NCBI RefSeq assembly: GCF_034479615.1
Contig: NZ_CP140255.1
Span: 3,038,001 to 3,102,000, forward strand
DNA: 64,000 nt
Reading direction: 5' to 3'
DNA from: Vreelandella neptunia
GTDB taxonomy: Bacteria; Pseudomonadota; Gammaproteobacteria; Pseudomonadales; Halomonadaceae
Shown: positions 8,282 through 17,958 of the stretch, in pieces
Position numbering within the stretch: the first letter of the stretch is position 1
How the letters are laid out: each line of letters begins with the position of its first letter
The notes under the pieces: model-generated
Seen by the model: the letters and a program-made list of their open reading frames with translations, nothing else
What the model was told of the DNA's origin: nothing
Databases searched by the model: none
Translations under genes and position numbers: made by a program

Positions 8282-8419
8282 TTGGATACTCCTGCAAGGG
8301 GCACGACTAAGAGGTTTAGGCTGAGATTTTCGTGGGGCAGACCCGATTGGCTTTGCACTGCTTCGGCCCAAGGTGGGGATGAGATGACTGTTCGAAGAGC
8401 AGTCAACTGCAGCGCCTCA
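8282..8419. repeat. intergenic element between two toxin-antitoxin pairs
   Basis: About 140 bp without a convincing gene separate the parDE operator from the next toxin stop. A short minus-strand open frame across it reads NEALQLTALRTVISSPPWAE, a phrase I remember from spurious small ORFs in repeated intergenic or cassette-like DNA. The segment holds the string CTGCAGCGCCTCATTATGTC near the toxin end. I cannot show att sites or a second copy inside this window. It could be a cassette boundary or a dispersed repeat. Confidence 0.3.
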
Positions 8420-8716
8420 TTATGTCCGCTGCTTCCAACGTTGAGGGTCACGGCTACCGTGCATAACCGCCACTATGACAATAAAATCGACTTCGATACG
8501 GTAGAAAACGCCGAAAGGAAAGCGACTAATAAGTGCACGGCGCGTGTCCCGGTGCACAATTGGATAAAGTCTTGGCTCCTCGGCGATTTGCTCAAAGGAT
8601 TTAACAACTTCATCAAGGAACGCCTGCCCCAATCCAGGTCTTTGCTGGGTATACCAAGCGGCTGCATCTTCAAGATCTTGCCCCGCTTCGGGACGGATAT
8701 AGACACGATGGCTCAT
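8420..8716 (-). CDS. RelE/ParE-superfamily toxin (second pair)
   Basis: A 98-aa plasmid-stabilisation-type toxin. The N-terminus RVYIRPEAGQDLEDAAAWYT with QQRPGLGQAFLDEV is the two-helix start. RRALISRFPFGVFYRIEVDF followed by VIVAVMHGSRDPQRWKQR gives the RF-PF...Y and V-HG-RDP-W-R motifs of the ParE/RelE group that partners TIGR02574-type antitoxins. Its ATG overlaps the stop of the upstream antitoxin gene by 4 bp, so the two are translationally coupled. It is not closely similar to the neighbouring ParE. Confidence 0.9.
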   Translation of the reverse strand: MSHRVYIRPEAGQDLEDAAAWYTQQRPGLGQAFLDEVVKSFEQIAEEPRLYPIVHRDTRRALISRFPFGVFYRIEVDFIVIVAVMHGSRDPQRWKQRT

Positions 8717-8925
8717 AACCGCTTGCGAATGTCTGCGACAACATCTTCTGCGGGGCGGCCCGGATCACGGTCGAGTTCGTAAGCCTCCAAGCGGCGATCT
8801 AGTTCATACCGCTGCGCCTCAGAGAGGTGAAGCGCACTTTGGTCGGCCGCGATACTGTCCCAGAGCTCTTCGACCAAGTGAAGACGCTCCTCCACTGGAA
8901 GGTCATGTAATCTCGATGTGTTCAT
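8713..8925 (-). CDS. addiction-module antitoxin, TIGR02574 type
   Basis: A 70-aa antitoxin. LPVEERLHLVEELWDSIAAD followed by LSEAQRYELDRRLEAYELDR and PGRPAEDVVADIRKRL is the pattern of the putative addiction module component family. These neutralise the RelE/ParE toxin encoded next to them. An open frame exists two codons upstream (GTG), but the ATG at 8923-8925 has GAGGTGG in front. An imperfect palindrome with TTCG/CGAA arms at 8940-8955, directly upstream, may be the autoregulatory site. Confidence 0.88.
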   Translation of the reverse strand: MNTSRLHDLPVEERLHLVEELWDSIAADQSALHLSEAQRYELDRRLEAYELDRDPGRPAEDVVADIRKRL

Positions 8926-9113
8926 AGCCACCTCATAAGTTCGATATTATCCGAAATTACGCCCCATAATATAACCATTGTGGTTGCCACCTTGCATGGC
9001 GTCCACTTGAAGGCAATGGATGGATAAAAGCCAGCATCGCCGATGATGACTGCTATTACCAGACCTTAGAATCAAGGCATAGCCTTGGGCGTTTTGGTTT
9101 CTAGCTTAACCTT

Positions 9114-10469
9114 CTACCCTAACTGAAACGGGTAAACAGCCCCAATCTTTAACAACTGGGTTAACTCATCCAGCGCCGTGAGGGACTCTTCCGCGAGCTG
9201 TGGGTCAGCGAGATCATCCGGGGCCAGCCGGTCGCGATAGTGGCGATTCACCCACGCGGTAAGATCAGTGTACAAAGCATCGGTGAGTAGCACGCGGCCG
9301 GTGAGCGCTGCACGTTCTTCGTCCGTTAGCACCACGCGCAGGCGCAGGCAGGCGGGGCCGCCGCCGTTGCGCATGCTCTGCTTGACGTCTTTGACGACCA
9401 CTTCGCTAATCGGGTTACTGCCCGCCAGTAAGTGATCTTGAATAGTGCGCCATACCGCCTCTCGCTCCTGGCATTCGCCGGGTACTACTAGGGTCATGGT
9501 GCCATCCGGGTTGGAGAGCAGCTGCGAATTAAATAGATACGAGGCTACCGCATCCTCCATGCTTACCGCTTCCAAGGGCACGCGCACCGGTATCAGCGGG
9601 CTGGCCATTTTGGCGCGAAGCTCGTCCAGCGTGCCCTCTTCATCCAGAAACGCCATTTCGTGGTAGAGCAGCACGGGGCCGTTGCCCACCGCAATAACGT
9701 CATTATGGAAGACGCCCGCGTCGATGGCGTCCGGGTGCTGCTGGGCGAATACGGTTTGCGCTTCCGTTAGCCCGTGCTGGCGGGCTACAGCCTGACTGGC
9801 TTCCAGGGTTTGCCTGGCGGGGAATCGTGTTGGCTCACGCTCGCCGCCAAACGCTTGGCGGCCATACACAAATAGATGAACGCCAGGCTCGCCGTGCTCA
9901 CCGCATAGACGGGTGTGATTGGCCGCACCTTCATCGGAAAAGGCTGGGGTAGCGGGCAGCACCGGATGGTGGGCGAAGTGCTGTTCGTCACGGAAGATCG
10001 CCTGCAGCACGCGGCCAGTGGTTTGCGGCTCTAAATAGCGGTGAAAGCTGGATTGCAGATTGGCTGGCGTGAAGTGTACCCGGTGATCTGATGCGTCGAT
10101 GCTGGGGGTAATAGTCCCCGCGTTAGCTGTCCACATACTCGAAGCCGAGCACACTGCCCGCAGTAACTGTGGGGCCTCACGAGCGGCGCGGGCCAATACT
10201 TCACTGTTGCTACCACTAAAACCTAAATCGCGCAGTGCGCCAATATCCGGGCGCTGTTGGGGCGGCAGAACGCCCTGGGCGTAGCCCGCGTCCATCAGCG
10301 ACTTCATCTTAAGCAGCCCCTGCAGCGCGCCCTCTTTGGGGTTGGAGACCAGGCCGCCGTGGCTCATGGAAGCGACGTTGCCCACGGCCAACCCAGAGTA
10401 GTTGTGGGTTGGGCCGACCAGGCCGTCAAAATTGACTTCCCTGACGCTACTGATATCGGCGGCACTCAT
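9114..10469 (-). CDS. astB: N-succinylarginine dihydrolase
   Basis: A 451-aa cytoplasmic enzyme that hydrolyses N-succinylarginine to N-succinylornithine, CO2 and two ammonia, step two of the arginine succinyltransferase pathway. The start region [20 protein letters not shown] with NVASMSHGG is the AstB signature. [18 protein letters not shown] holds a catalytic His, and [14 protein letters not shown] near residue 370 contains the catalytic Cys. The length matches the family (about 445). It follows astD with a 4-bp overlap (ATGA) and is the last ast gene here; astE, which follows astB in several relatives, is absent from the window. Confidence 0.97.
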   Translation of the reverse strand: MSAADISSVREVNFDGLVGPTHNYSGLAVGNVASMSHGGLVSNPKEGALQGLLKMKSLMDAGYAQGVLPPQQRPDIGALRDLGFSGSNSEVLARAAREAPQLLRAVCSASSMWTANAGTITPSIDASDHRVHFTPANLQSSFHRYLEPQTTGRVLQAIFRDEQHFAHHPVLPATPAFSDEGAANHTRLCGEHGEPGVHLFVYGRQAFGGEREPTRFPARQTLEASQAVARQHGLTEAQTVFAQQHPDAIDAGVFHNDVIAVGNGPVLLYHEMAFLDEEGTLDELRAKMASPLIPVRVPLEAVSMEDAVASYLFNSQLLSNPDGTMTLVVPGECQEREAVWRTIQDHLLAGSNPISEVVVKDVKQSMRNGGGPACLRLRVVLTDEERAALTGRVLLTDALYTDLTAWVNRHYRDRLAPDDLADPQLAEESLTALDELTQLLKIGAVYPFQLG

Positions 10470-11938
10470 AGACTCACTCCCGGCGGCAGGGTCTCGGGCA
10501 TCTCCAGGCTGTCAGCTTCCATGGAGGCCACCGGGTAGGCGCAGTAGTCTGCCGCATAAAAAGCACTGGGACGGTGATTGCCGCTGTCACCCACACCACC
10601 AAAAGGTGCATCGCCGGAGGCGCCGGTGGTTTGGCGATTCCAGTTGACGATTCCGGCGCGAATACGCAGCAGGAAGTCGTCCCAATCGGCTCGATCGCCG
10701 CCGATTAAACCGGCGGAGAGCCCGTAGCGGGTGTTATTGGCAAGCTCAAGCGCTTCATCCCAATCGCGATAGCGGTGGATTTTCAGCAGCGGGCCAAAGT
10801 GCTCCTCGTCCGGCACATCAAGACCGGTCACATCAATCAGCGCGGGACTTAACAGGCTGGTGTTCTCTTCCAGGCGCTTCATACGATTGATCACCGTGCC
10901 GCCCATGGTTTCCAACTCTTCTTGGGCTTTCAGCAGGCTATCCGCCGCCGCTACGCTGACCAAACCGCCATAGAACGGCGCAGGATTTTCCTCGAACTGC
11001 CCTGCCACGTGTAGCTTGGTGATCGCCTCTGAAAGCGCATCGATCAAGCGATCACCGACGGCCCCTTCCGGCACCATTAATCGCCGCGCGCAGGTGCAGC
11101 GCTGGCCACCGGAGAGATACGCCGACTGCAGAATGGTTAGCACCGCTGCCCGCTCGTCGTCGATATCCTTCACTACCAGGGGGTTATTGCCGCCTAGTTC
11201 CAGCGCCAGAATTTTATCCAACTGTCCGGCAAACTGCTGGTGCAGCATACCGCCCACTTTGGCACTACCGGTAAACAGCAGGCCATCAATATCGGGGTTA
11301 CCTGCCAGCGCTTGGCCCACCGGCACACCGCCCTGCACCAGATTGATAACGCCTGCGGGAAGCCCAGCTTCCAGCCAGCACTGCAGCGTTAAATCTGCCG
11401 TCAGCGGGGTTTGGTCGCTGGGCTTGAAGACCACACAGTTGCCCGCCAATAACGCAGGCACCATATGGCCGTTGGGCAGGTGGCCAGGGAAGTTGTAAGG
11501 GCCAAACACCGCCATCACGCCATGAGGACGATGGCGCAGCACCGCATTTGCACTGCCCACCACTTTTTCCCGTTCACCGGTGCGTTCGTTATACGCCTTA
11601 ACAGAGAGCCCGATCTTACCCACCATCGCACCCGCTTCGGTACGTGCTTCCCAGAGCGGTTTGCCGGTTTCACAAGCAATCGCCACTGCCAGGTCTTCAC
11701 CGCGTGCTTTCAGCACCTCGGCAAAACGCTCGACAAGCGCCTGGCGCTCGGCAAAGGGTGTGCGCGCCCAGCCGGGGAAGGCTCCGCGGGCGGCTTTCAC
11801 AGCGGCCATAACCTGTTCTGAGCTAGCCGTCGCTGCTTGCCATAGCGACTTGCCAGAAACGGGATCGTGCTTGCTCAACGGCTCTGCGTCGCCTGCGACC
11901 CAGGCGCCATTGATCAGTTGCTGCTGTTGGGCGTGCAT
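10466..11938 (-). CDS. astD: N-succinylglutamate 5-semialdehyde dehydrogenase
   Basis: A 490-aa NAD(P)-dependent aldehyde dehydrogenase. [20 protein letters not shown] is the AstD substrate/cofactor region, [13 protein letters not shown] carries the catalytic Glu and [15 protein letters not shown] the catalytic Cys. It oxidises succinylglutamate semialdehyde to succinylglutamate, step four of the pathway. The frame extends seven codons upstream, but the ATG at 11936-11938 has GGAGAG eight bases before it, so I choose it. The gene is separated from astA by a 166-bp fold-back repeat, whereas the other ast genes overlap. Confidence 0.96.
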   Translation of the reverse strand: MHAQQQQLINGAWVAGDAEPLSKHDPVSGKSLWQAATASSEQVMAAVKAARGAFPGWARTPFAERQALVERFAEVLKARGEDLAVAIACETGKPLWEARTEAGAMVGKIGLSVKAYNERTGEREKVVGSANAVLRHRPHGVMAVFGPYNFPGHLPNGHMVPALLAGNCVVFKPSDQTPLTADLTLQCWLEAGLPAGVINLVQGGVPVGQALAGNPDIDGLLFTGSAKVGGMLHQQFAGQLDKILALELGGNNPLVVKDIDDERAAVLTILQSAYLSGGQRCTCARRLMVPEGAVGDRLIDALSEAITKLHVAGQFEENPAPFYGGLVSVAAADSLLKAQEELETMGGTVINRMKRLEENTSLLSPALIDVTGLDVPDEEHFGPLLKIHRYRDWDEALELANNTRYGLSAGLIGGDRADWDDFLLRIRAGIVNWNRQTTGASGDAPFGGVGDSGNHRPSAFYAADYCAYPVASMEADSLEMPETLPPGVSL

Positions 11939-11968
11939 AAAAAACTCTCCTGTAAACATCGCCTAGGC

Positions 11969-12134
11969 AACCTCTGATTAACTATTGCGCTTGGCCATAC
12001 TGCGTTAAAAATCGCCTCGTGCGCGAGTCCGATCAAAATGCTCATTTACACCCGTAAATTCGCACGCGAATCCGATCCTTTTTTCGTTGATTTTTGCCTT
12101 GTCTGGCCTGCGCTCATCACATTAATCAGAGGTT
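11969..12134. repeat. MITE-like fold-back repeat inside the ast operon
   Basis: The 177 bp between astA and astD are almost entirely one element. Its ends are perfect 13-bp inverted repeats, AACCTCTGATTAA at 11969-11981 and TTAATCAGAGGTT at 12122-12134. The complementarity continues imperfectly inward: GCGC-TTGGCCA pairs with TGGCC-GCGC, and AAAAATC at 12007-12013 with GATTTTT at 12089-12095. The middle holds a small ATTTAC/GTAAAT hairpin and a direct repeat CGCGA(g/a)TCCGATC at 12022 and 12065. It has no coding capacity. Transcripts would fold into a long hairpin that could set the astD-astB level or stability. Confidence 0.75.
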
Positions 12135-12136
12135 CC

Positions 12137-13168
12137 TTAGGTCTCGAGTAGCCGTAGGGAATCGCCGGTGGCAACGCCTAAGCGCTTCGCTTCTTGTTCG
12201 CTTAGCACGATGGTGTTGTCATCAGTTGGCCCGCGGCCTACCCAACTGGCGGTAAAGTGCAGCATCTGGGTGGTGGCGGCCAGCCAGCGGCTGACGCTCT
12301 CTTCGCTTGCCCCGGCAGATACTTCCACCTGGCAAAGCCGTGAGTTGCGAATGGCACGCACGTCGTCAATGTACGCCTCCACCGTGGGGCCACCGTCGAA
12401 AATATCGATATAGCCTTCCCAGCGCAGCCCCTCTTTCTTCAGCATCTCCAGCGCCGGGCGGGTATGACGATGCACCTGACCAATACAGGCCCGCGCCTCT
12501 TCGGCCATAAAGGTGGTGTAAATAGGGAACTTGGGCATCAGCTCGCCGATAAAGCTCTTCTGCCCCAGGCCGGTTAGGCGGTCAGCTTCGCTAAAATCCA
12601 TAGGGAAGAAGTGTTTGCCCAGGCTCTCCCAGAAAGGACTGGTGTTGTTTTCATCGAACACACCGCGCATTTCCGCTAATACTTTATCGGGGAAACGGTC
12701 GCGAAACTGGGCAATAAACAGCCAGCGTGCTTTGGAGAGCAGCGCGCCGTTGCGCAAATGTTTGTTGGCTTCGCCGCGGTATTCCGGTCGCAGAAACAGC
12801 GAGCACACTTCGGCGTCACCGGTATGGTCGGAGCTTAAAAACAGCGTATCGATGGTGCGGTGCAGATCCAGCTGAACCGAGGAGTGGGCCAACGTGCCCA
12901 GCCGGTAGTTGTAGAACGGCACTTCACGGCCAACCTGCCCCTCAATGGCGCAGCAGCCCGCCAGCTCACCGCTGACTTCATCCTCTAGTACAAAGAAATA
13001 AAGCCGGTCATCCACCGGGGTGCGCTCTTCAAAGGCACTGGCAGCCGCTTCAATCTTACCGGCTAGAAACTCGCGGTTATCCGGCAGCGAGGTAAAACCA
13101 ACCCCTGCCTGCTGCGCAAGCGCCTGAAGCCCATCCAAATCATCACGGGCAATGGGTCGAATGCGCAT
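12137..13168 (-). CDS. aruG: arginine/ornithine N-succinyltransferase, beta-type subunit (AruG/AstA)
   Basis: A 343-aa AstA-family acyltransferase with an extended GNAT fold. Landmarks are [40 protein letters not shown] (acyl-CoA site), ALLSKARWLFIAQFRDRFPD and PFWESLGKHFFPMDFSEADR, all typical of AruG. It transfers succinyl from succinyl-CoA to arginine, step one of the pathway. It starts where aruF stops, and the two should form a heteromeric enzyme as in Pseudomonas. The length matches AruG. Confidence 0.95.
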   Translation of the reverse strand: MRIRPIARDDLDGLQALAQQAGVGFTSLPDNREFLAGKIEAAASAFEERTPVDDRLYFFVLEDEVSGELAGCCAIEGQVGREVPFYNYRLGTLAHSSVQLDLHRTIDTLFLSSDHTGDAEVCSLFLRPEYRGEANKHLRNGALLSKARWLFIAQFRDRFPDKVLAEMRGVFDENNTSPFWESLGKHFFPMDFSEADRLTGLGQKSFIGELMPKFPIYTTFMAEEARACIGQVHRHTRPALEMLKKEGLRWEGYIDIFDGGPTVEAYIDDVRAIRNSRLCQVEVSAGASEESVSRWLAATTQMLHFTASWVGRGPTDDNTIVLSEQEAKRLGVATGDSLRLLET

Positions 13169-14286
13169 TACATTTCTCCTTCATCGAGCGCGTCTACCAC
13201 GCTGGGGAGCGCTAGCGGCGCGGCGAGCACCGCTCGCCCTTCCGTAACGCCCAACCGCTCGGCATGCTCCGCTGAGAGCATCAGCTGGCCCGTGGGTGAC
13301 AGCGCGTAGCGAGCGACGATGCAACGAAACTCGCCAAGCTTTTGATTGGCAACCAGCGCGGGTTCAGCATCCGGCAAAGCGTGTTCAGGGCGAATGCGTA
13401 CCGGGTGCCAGGCAGCACTGCAGAAGGTTTCCAACCGTTCGCGCTCGGCTTTGACGATCGGCCCGGCGTCGAAAATATCCACATGGCGAGAGCGCACAAA
13501 GCCCTCCGCCAGCATCTCTTCCAGCGCCTCTTCGTGGGCTGGGTGTTCCCGGCCGATCGCCGCCCGCGCCTGAGGCGTTAGCAGCGGCAGATAAAGCGGG
13601 AACTGGGGCATGACTTCGGCGATAAAACTTTTCGAGCGTACACCGGCAATATGATTCATATCCTGGAAGCTGCGGGCGAAAAAGTGCCGCCCTACGCTCT
13701 CCCAGAACGGTGACTCATTGCGGGCATCCAGGTAGCCGGGAAACGCCACCGCCAGAATGCGCGAAAAGCGCTCCGGGTACTGGGCGATAAACATCAGCCG
13801 CGCCCGGCGCAGTAGGCTCTCCGCGCTAGTGCCTTTATAGCGCGGGTTAAGCGAAAAAGCGCACAGCAGGGTAGCGTCCGACACTTCATGGGAGAGCGCT
13901 AGCGTCTGCACCTCGCGACGTACGTTCAACTGCTGCGAGGCGTGAATCAGCGTTTCCTGGCGGTAGGTGTAGTAGGCCTCATTGGCACCCGCCTGGGCAC
14001 GAATGGTGGCGGTACCCAGCACTTCCTCGCGTGAGTCGTCAGCCAGCACAAACGTATAGTGCTCGTTTTCTGGAAACTCGACGTCACCATTAAAGGCGTC
14101 TTGAGAGCGCGCAATGCGCTCCTGAAGCCGCTCACGGTTAGCAGGCAAGTTGGTAAGCTTAGGTACTGCATGCTCGGCTAATTGCTCAAGCGCCGTGAGA
14201 TCAGACGCTTTAACGGGTCGAACTACCAGCATCCTCGACGCCCCCTCTTCAGTTAACACGACTGACGCAGCCTGTTGCTCACTCAT
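13168..14286 (-). CDS. aruF: arginine/ornithine N-succinyltransferase, alpha-type subunit (AruF)
   Basis: A 372-aa paralogue of the neighbouring Aru[21 protein letters not shown] begins the conserved part, preceded by about 18 extra residues. [20 protein letters not shown] is the acyl-CoA motif, [20 protein letters not shown] the conserved core and [18 protein letters not shown] the C-terminal region. It overlaps astC upstream by 4 bp and abuts aruG downstream. The two-subunit arrangement follows Pseudomonas and differs from the single AstA of enterics. Confidence 0.94.
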   Translation of the reverse strand: MSEQQAASVVLTEEGASRMLVVRPVKASDLTALEQLAEHAVPKLTNLPANRERLQERIARSQDAFNGDVEFPENEHYTFVLADDSREEVLGTATIRAQAGANEAYYTYRQETLIHASQQLNVRREVQTLALSHEVSDATLLCAFSLNPRYKGTSAESLLRRARLMFIAQYPERFSRILAVAFPGYLDARNESPFWESVGRHFFARSFQDMNHIAGVRSKSFIAEVMPQFPLYLPLLTPQARAAIGREHPAHEEALEEMLAEGFVRSRHVDIFDAGPIVKAERERLETFCSAAWHPVRIRPEHALPDAEPALVANQKLGEFRCIVARYALSPTGQLMLSAEHAERLGVTEGRAVLAAPLALPSVVDALDEGEM

Positions 14287-15497
14287 GCTTCCGCAACTAA
14301 CCGCTCAATCGCACGCTCTAAGCGCGCCATGCCCTCGGCGATATCGGCTTCAGGAATGACCAGAGAAGGCGCCATGCGCAGCACGTTCGGCCCGGCAATA
14401 AGCGCCATCAAGCCCTCTTCAATCGCCAGCGGCAGAATGTCTTTGGCGCGGCCTTCATAGGCATCCGACATTTGCGCACCGATCAATAAGCCCATACCGC
14501 GAATCTCTTTAAACACGCCGTGCTTGCGGTTAATGGTTTCTAAGTGTTCGCGGAACAGATCGTGGCGAAGCTTAACGCCTTCGAGTACCTCGGGGGTATC
14601 GATAAACTCAACCGCCGCCAGGGCAACGGCTGATGCCAGCGCATTGCCGCCGTAAGTAGAACCGTGGGTGCCAACAACCAGCGATTTAGCCACCGAGTCG
14701 ATTGCCAGCATGGCGCCAATGGGGAAACCGCCGCCCAGGGATTTGGCGCTGGTAAGAATGTCCGGCGTGATGCCGTAGTTCTTATAAGCGTAGAGTTCGC
14801 CGCTACGGCCAACGCCGGTCTGCACCTCATCAAAAATCAGCAGCGCATTGTGCTCGTCGCAGAGATCGCGCAGCCCTTGGAGAAATTCTTGCGTGCCGGG
14901 CACGATACCGCCCTCGCCCTGCATGGGTTCAACCATAATCGCGCAGGTGTCGTCGCCGACCAGCTTACGCACACTATCGAGGTCGTTGTAGTCGGCGTGG
15001 AGAATACCGCCCGGCACCGGGCCAAAACCCTGGGAGTACTTAGGCTGGCCACCCACGCTGACGGTGAAGAAGGTACGACCGTGGAATGATTGATAGAACG
15101 AGATGATTTTATCTTTGTGCTCACCGTGATTATCCACCGCCCAGCGGCGAGCAAGCTTAAGCGCAGCTTCGTTGGCTTCACCGCCGGAGGAGCATAAGAA
15201 CACCTTGTCGGCGAAGGTGCGCTCGACCAGCGCCTTGGCCAAATTCAGCGCTGGCTCGTTGGTATATACGTTGGAGAGGTGCCACAGCTTCTCGCCCTGC
15301 TCCTTGAGCGCATTGACCAGTACCGGATGGCAATGGCCAAGAGAGTTAACCGCGATGCCCCCGGCAAAATCGATATATTCACGCCCCTGTTGATCCCACA
15401 AGCGGCTACCTTCACCACGCACGGGAATAACCTGCTGCGGTGAGTAGTTGGGCGTCATGTAGTGGTCGTAATCTTGACGGCTTGGGGTATGGCTCAT
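14283..15497 (-). CDS. astC: succinylornithine/acetylornithine aminotransferase
   Basis: A 404-aa class III PLP aminotransferase. [60 protein letters not shown] and the Lys region [16 protein letters not shown] (PLP lysine in AKSLGGG) are all present. It converts N2-succinylornithine to the semialdehyde, step three, and probably also serves acetylornithine in arginine synthesis. It is the first gene of the ast operon. The 230-bp upstream spacer to the divergent SDR gene should carry the arginine-inducible promoter. Confidence 0.95.
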   Translation of the reverse strand: MSHTPSRQDYDHYMTPNYSPQQVIPVRGEGSRLWDQQGREYIDFAGGIAVNSLGHCHPVLVNALKEQGEKLWHLSNVYTNEPALNLAKALVERTFADKVFLCSSGGEANEAALKLARRWAVDNHGEHKDKIISFYQSFHGRTFFTVSVGGQPKYSQGFGPVPGGILHADYNDLDSVRKLVGDDTCAIMVEPMQGEGGIVPGTQEFLQGLRDLCDEHNALLIFDEVQTGVGRSGELYAYKNYGITPDILTSAKSLGGGFPIGAMLAIDSVAKSLVVGTHGSTYGGNALASAVALAAVEFIDTPEVLEGVKLRHDLFREHLETINRKHGVFKEIRGMGLLIGAQMSDAYEGRAKDILPLAIEEGLMALIAGPNVLRMAPSLVIPEADIAEGMARLERAIERLVAEA

Positions 15498-15730
15498 GGG
15501 ACGCTAGCTCCAGTGGAGGAAAGTAGTAACAACAGTATAAGGCGGCAAAGAGCCCCAGTGCTTTCAGCAATGGGACGGCAAATTATGAATAGCGGCGTCT
15601 TGGCGTACTACTCAACCGCCTTGAAGAACTCTAAAAGAGCCCCATACTTATTAGCAAGCTATGCGATTATTCGCTGAGCTGCGTTGCATAGTGATGAGCA
15701 CCGACACTCAGGATGAGAGGAGACCAGCGT

Positions 15731-16525
15731 ATGCAGATTGATCTAAGCGGCAAACACGCCATTATCACGGGTTCGACGGCAGGCATCGGTTTTGCAATTG
15801 CTCAAGCACTCGCCAATGCTGGCGCAAACGTGGTCGTGACAGGACGCACCCAGGGGCGAGTTGACGACGCCATCGCCGCGCTTAAAAACGCTACCCCCAA
15901 TGCCAAGGTGGAAGGCGTGGCGGCTGATCTCGGTACTGTTGAAGGCTGCCAAACGCTGATCGAAAAGCAACCCAGCGCAGATATCCTGATCAATAACGTG
16001 GGTATTTTTGCGCCCCAGGACTTTTTCGATGTAGATGACGCTACCTGGCAACAATTTTTTGATGTCAATGTGATGAGCGCCGTACGCCTTTCCCGCCACT
16101 ACGCTCAGGGCATGCGCGAGCGTGACTGGGGCCGCATACAGTTTGTCTCCAGCGAGTCGGGGATCAACATCCCCAGCGAGATGGTGCATTACGGCATGAC
16201 CAAATCGGCGCTGCTCTCCGTCTCTCGCGGGCTGGCCAAAGTGCTCAGCGGCACCCAGGTCACCGTAAATGCCATTCTACCTGGGCCGACCCGTTCAGAA
16301 GGCGTGCTCAAGATGATTGGGGAAATGGCGAAAAAAGAGGGTATTTCACAACAAGAGATGGAAGAACGCTTTGTTAAAGAAAACAGACCCTCTTCTATTA
16401 TCCAGCGCTTGGCGACACCCGAAGAGGTCGCGAGCATGAGCGTCTACGCTGCCTCTCCCCAAGCCAGCGCCACCACCGGGGCGGCACTGCGCGTGGAAGG
16501 CGGCATTGTGGATACGTTAACCTAA
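15731..16525 (+). CDS. short-chain dehydrogenase/reductase
   Basis: A 264-aa classical SDR. HAIITGSTAGIGFAIAQALA is the TGxxxGIG cofactor loop, ILINNVGIF the NNxG strand, and VSSESG followed by YGMTKSALLSVSRGLAKVLS the Ser-Tyr-Lys catalytic set. VNAILPGPTRSEGVLKMIGE is the lid. It probably uses NADP, since VVVTGRTQGR has basic residues after the second strand. I start at the ATG at 15731 with GAGGAG eight bases upstream. It is divergent from astC and convergent with the ArgR-like regulator; the substrate is unknown. Confidence 0.88.
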   Translation: MQIDLSGKHAIITGSTAGIGFAIAQALANAGANVVVTGRTQGRVDDAIAALKNATPNAKVEGVAADLGTVEGCQTLIEKQPSADILINNVGIFAPQDFFDVDDATWQQFFDVNVMSAVRLSRHYAQGMRERDWGRIQFVSSESGINIPSEMVHYGMTKSALLSVSRGLAKVLSGTQVTVNAILPGPTRSEGVLKMIGEMAKKEGISQQEMEERFVKENRPSSIIQRLATPEEVASMSVYAASPQASATTGAALRVEGGIVDTLT

Positions 16526-16532
16526 TCCTTTT

Positions 16533-17555
16533 CTAACCCAGGCGCTCTTCCCGCGGTGTCATGCCGAAATGGTGCCGGTAGGCGGTAGAGAAGTGGGCGC
16601 CAGAGGAAAACCCCGTAGCAAACGCAATATCGCCTACCGGCCGGTCACTATCGCGCAGCTGTTTGCGCGCCTCTTGTAAGCGTAAATCCAGGTAGTAGCG
16701 ACTAGGTACCGCCTGCAGATACTTTTTAAACAGCCGCTCCAACTGACGCCGAGAAATGCCTAGATGCTCGGCAAGCTCCAGGGTCGAGAGCGGCTCCTCA
16801 ATATTGGCTTCCATCAACGTTACGGCATCCACCAGGCTTTGTGGCGCGTGGCCCAGGCGACTGCGCAGCGGCACGTGTTGGCGTTCATCTGCCAAGCGAA
16901 TACGGTCGCAGACAAATTGCTCCGATACCTGCTCAGCCAAGCGGGCACCGTGGTGCTGGCCAATCAGCGTGAGCATCAAATCCATGGCCGCAGTACCGCC
17001 CGCGCAGGTCAGCCTGTCGCGATCAATTTCAAACAGCTGTTGAGAAAGCGTCACTTGCGGATAGGCTTGAGAAAAAGCCTCAAAACGCTGCCAGGGCAGC
17101 GTTGCACGATAGCCTTCAAGCAACCCACAGCGCGCCAATACCTCAGTGCCCCCGGCCAACCCACCTAGCGCCACGCCGCGCCCCTGGTGCCCTCTCAACC
17201 ACTCATTCAACTTCGCGGGCAGTGTATAGGGCAATGGCGTGGGTGCGCATATTAATAGCAGGTCTAGTGGGCCTAAGGCAGTACTTAGCTCGTGCTGAGC
17301 TATTAGCGAAAGCTGGGCGCTACTTCGCACGGGCTCATCATTAAGGCTAAGCGTGACGGTCTGATAAAGCATTTTCCCACTTAGTTGGTTAGCCATTTGC
17401 AGCGGTTCCAACGCGCTGGCGTGGGTTAATAATGAAAAACCTGGCAGCAGCAGAAAGGCTACCCGCCGACGAGGTAGCGCTTCCTGTGAGGCTAACGGGT
17501 TGGGCTGCATGATAACTGATTGAGTTGCATGAAAAGATGCATGAAGAACCGCCAT
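16533..17555 (-). CDS. ArgR-like AraC-family regulator with DJ-1/PfpI domain
   Basis: A 340-aa regulator with an N-terminal amidotransferase-like sensor (RVAFLLLPGFSLLTHASALE onward) and a C-terminal AraC domain. The latter has two helix-turn-helix motifs: TLELAEHLGISRRQLERLFK and VGDIAFATGFSSGAHFSTAY, followed by RHHFGMTPREERLG. The stretch VDAVTLMEANIEEPLSTLEL closely resembles Pseudomonas ArgR, which activates the aru operon in response to arginine. With astC starting only 1 kb away, this is a good candidate activator of the ast operon, though CdhR/GbdR-type relatives share the layout. There is no clear ribosome site; an ATG at residue 16 (MQPNPLAS) is an alternative start. Confidence 0.85.
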   Translation of the reverse strand: MAVLHASFHATQSVIMQPNPLASQEALPRRRVAFLLLPGFSLLTHASALEPLQMANQLSGKMLYQTVTLSLNDEPVRSSAQLSLIAQHELSTALGPLDLLLICAPTPLPYTLPAKLNEWLRGHQGRGVALGGLAGGTEVLARCGLLEGYRATLPWQRFEAFSQAYPQVTLSQQLFEIDRDRLTCAGGTAAMDLMLTLIGQHHGARLAEQVSEQFVCDRIRLADERQHVPLRSRLGHAPQSLVDAVTLMEANIEEPLSTLELAEHLGISRRQLERLFKKYLQAVPSRYYLDLRLQEARKQLRDSDRPVGDIAFATGFSSGAHFSTAYRHHFGMTPREERLG

Positions 17556-17644
17556 CGACGTAAATAGACAATCATCTTACCCAATTGCGTAGAGGATGGC
17601 AGCGTTATGACCACTGCAGTAAAAACGTGACGCATGAATGCAAA

Positions 17645-17667
17645 TTGCCGGGCGCTAGGCCCGGCAA
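17645..17667. terminator. rho-independent-type hairpin
   Basis: TTGCCGGGC-GCTAG-GCCCGGCAA is a perfect 9-bp stem with a 5-base loop. It stands downstream of the small membrane-protein gene (minus strand) and is followed on that strand by TTTGC. It is flanked by A/T residues on both sides and could act in either direction. Confidence 0.6.
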
Positions 17668-17687
17668 AAAGAAAGAATGGTTAAGTA

Positions 17688-17903
17688 CTAATTACCGCGG
17701 TTAATAATGCCTAACACGACGATACTAACCACAATCACCCCGAGAATAATAACCACCAACGGGAGTAGCTTGTACAACCCCTCTGGTCGCTTCTTTGCCT
17801 CCGGCTGTAGGTGCGGTTTTGAGGATTCATAATCCTCAGGTATCCGCTCATTTATCATGTGCTGCTTCTCTTCTTCCGGAGTCTTGCTTTCCCTAGTATC
17901 CAT
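17688..17903 (-). CDS. small single-pass membrane protein, unknown function
   Basis: The 71-aa product has an acidic, charged N-terminal half (MDTRESKTPEEEKQHMINER) and one C-terminal hydrophobic helix, LYKLLPLVVIILGVIVVSIV, ending with IINRGN. The helix probably spans the inner membrane. I do not recognise a family. The ATG at 17901-17903 is supported by GGAGG five bases upstream. It is followed by a strong hairpin, so it appears to be a free-standing transcription unit between fabV and the ArgR-like gene. Confidence 0.7.
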   Translation of the reverse strand: MDTRESKTPEEEKQHMINERIPEDYESSKPHLQPEAKKRPEGLYKLLPLVVIILGVIVVSIVVLGIINRGN

Positions 17904-17958
17904 AAACACCTCCAGCGTTCCGGTCGAATTGGGCGGCGCTACCGCCTCTATGAATGGC

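Noticed and set aside
8254..8451. 65-codon frame between the TA pairs as a gene
   Set aside because: There is no ribosome site, it spans the parDE operator side, and the text resembles spurious ORFs of repeats. I kept it only as a repeat note.
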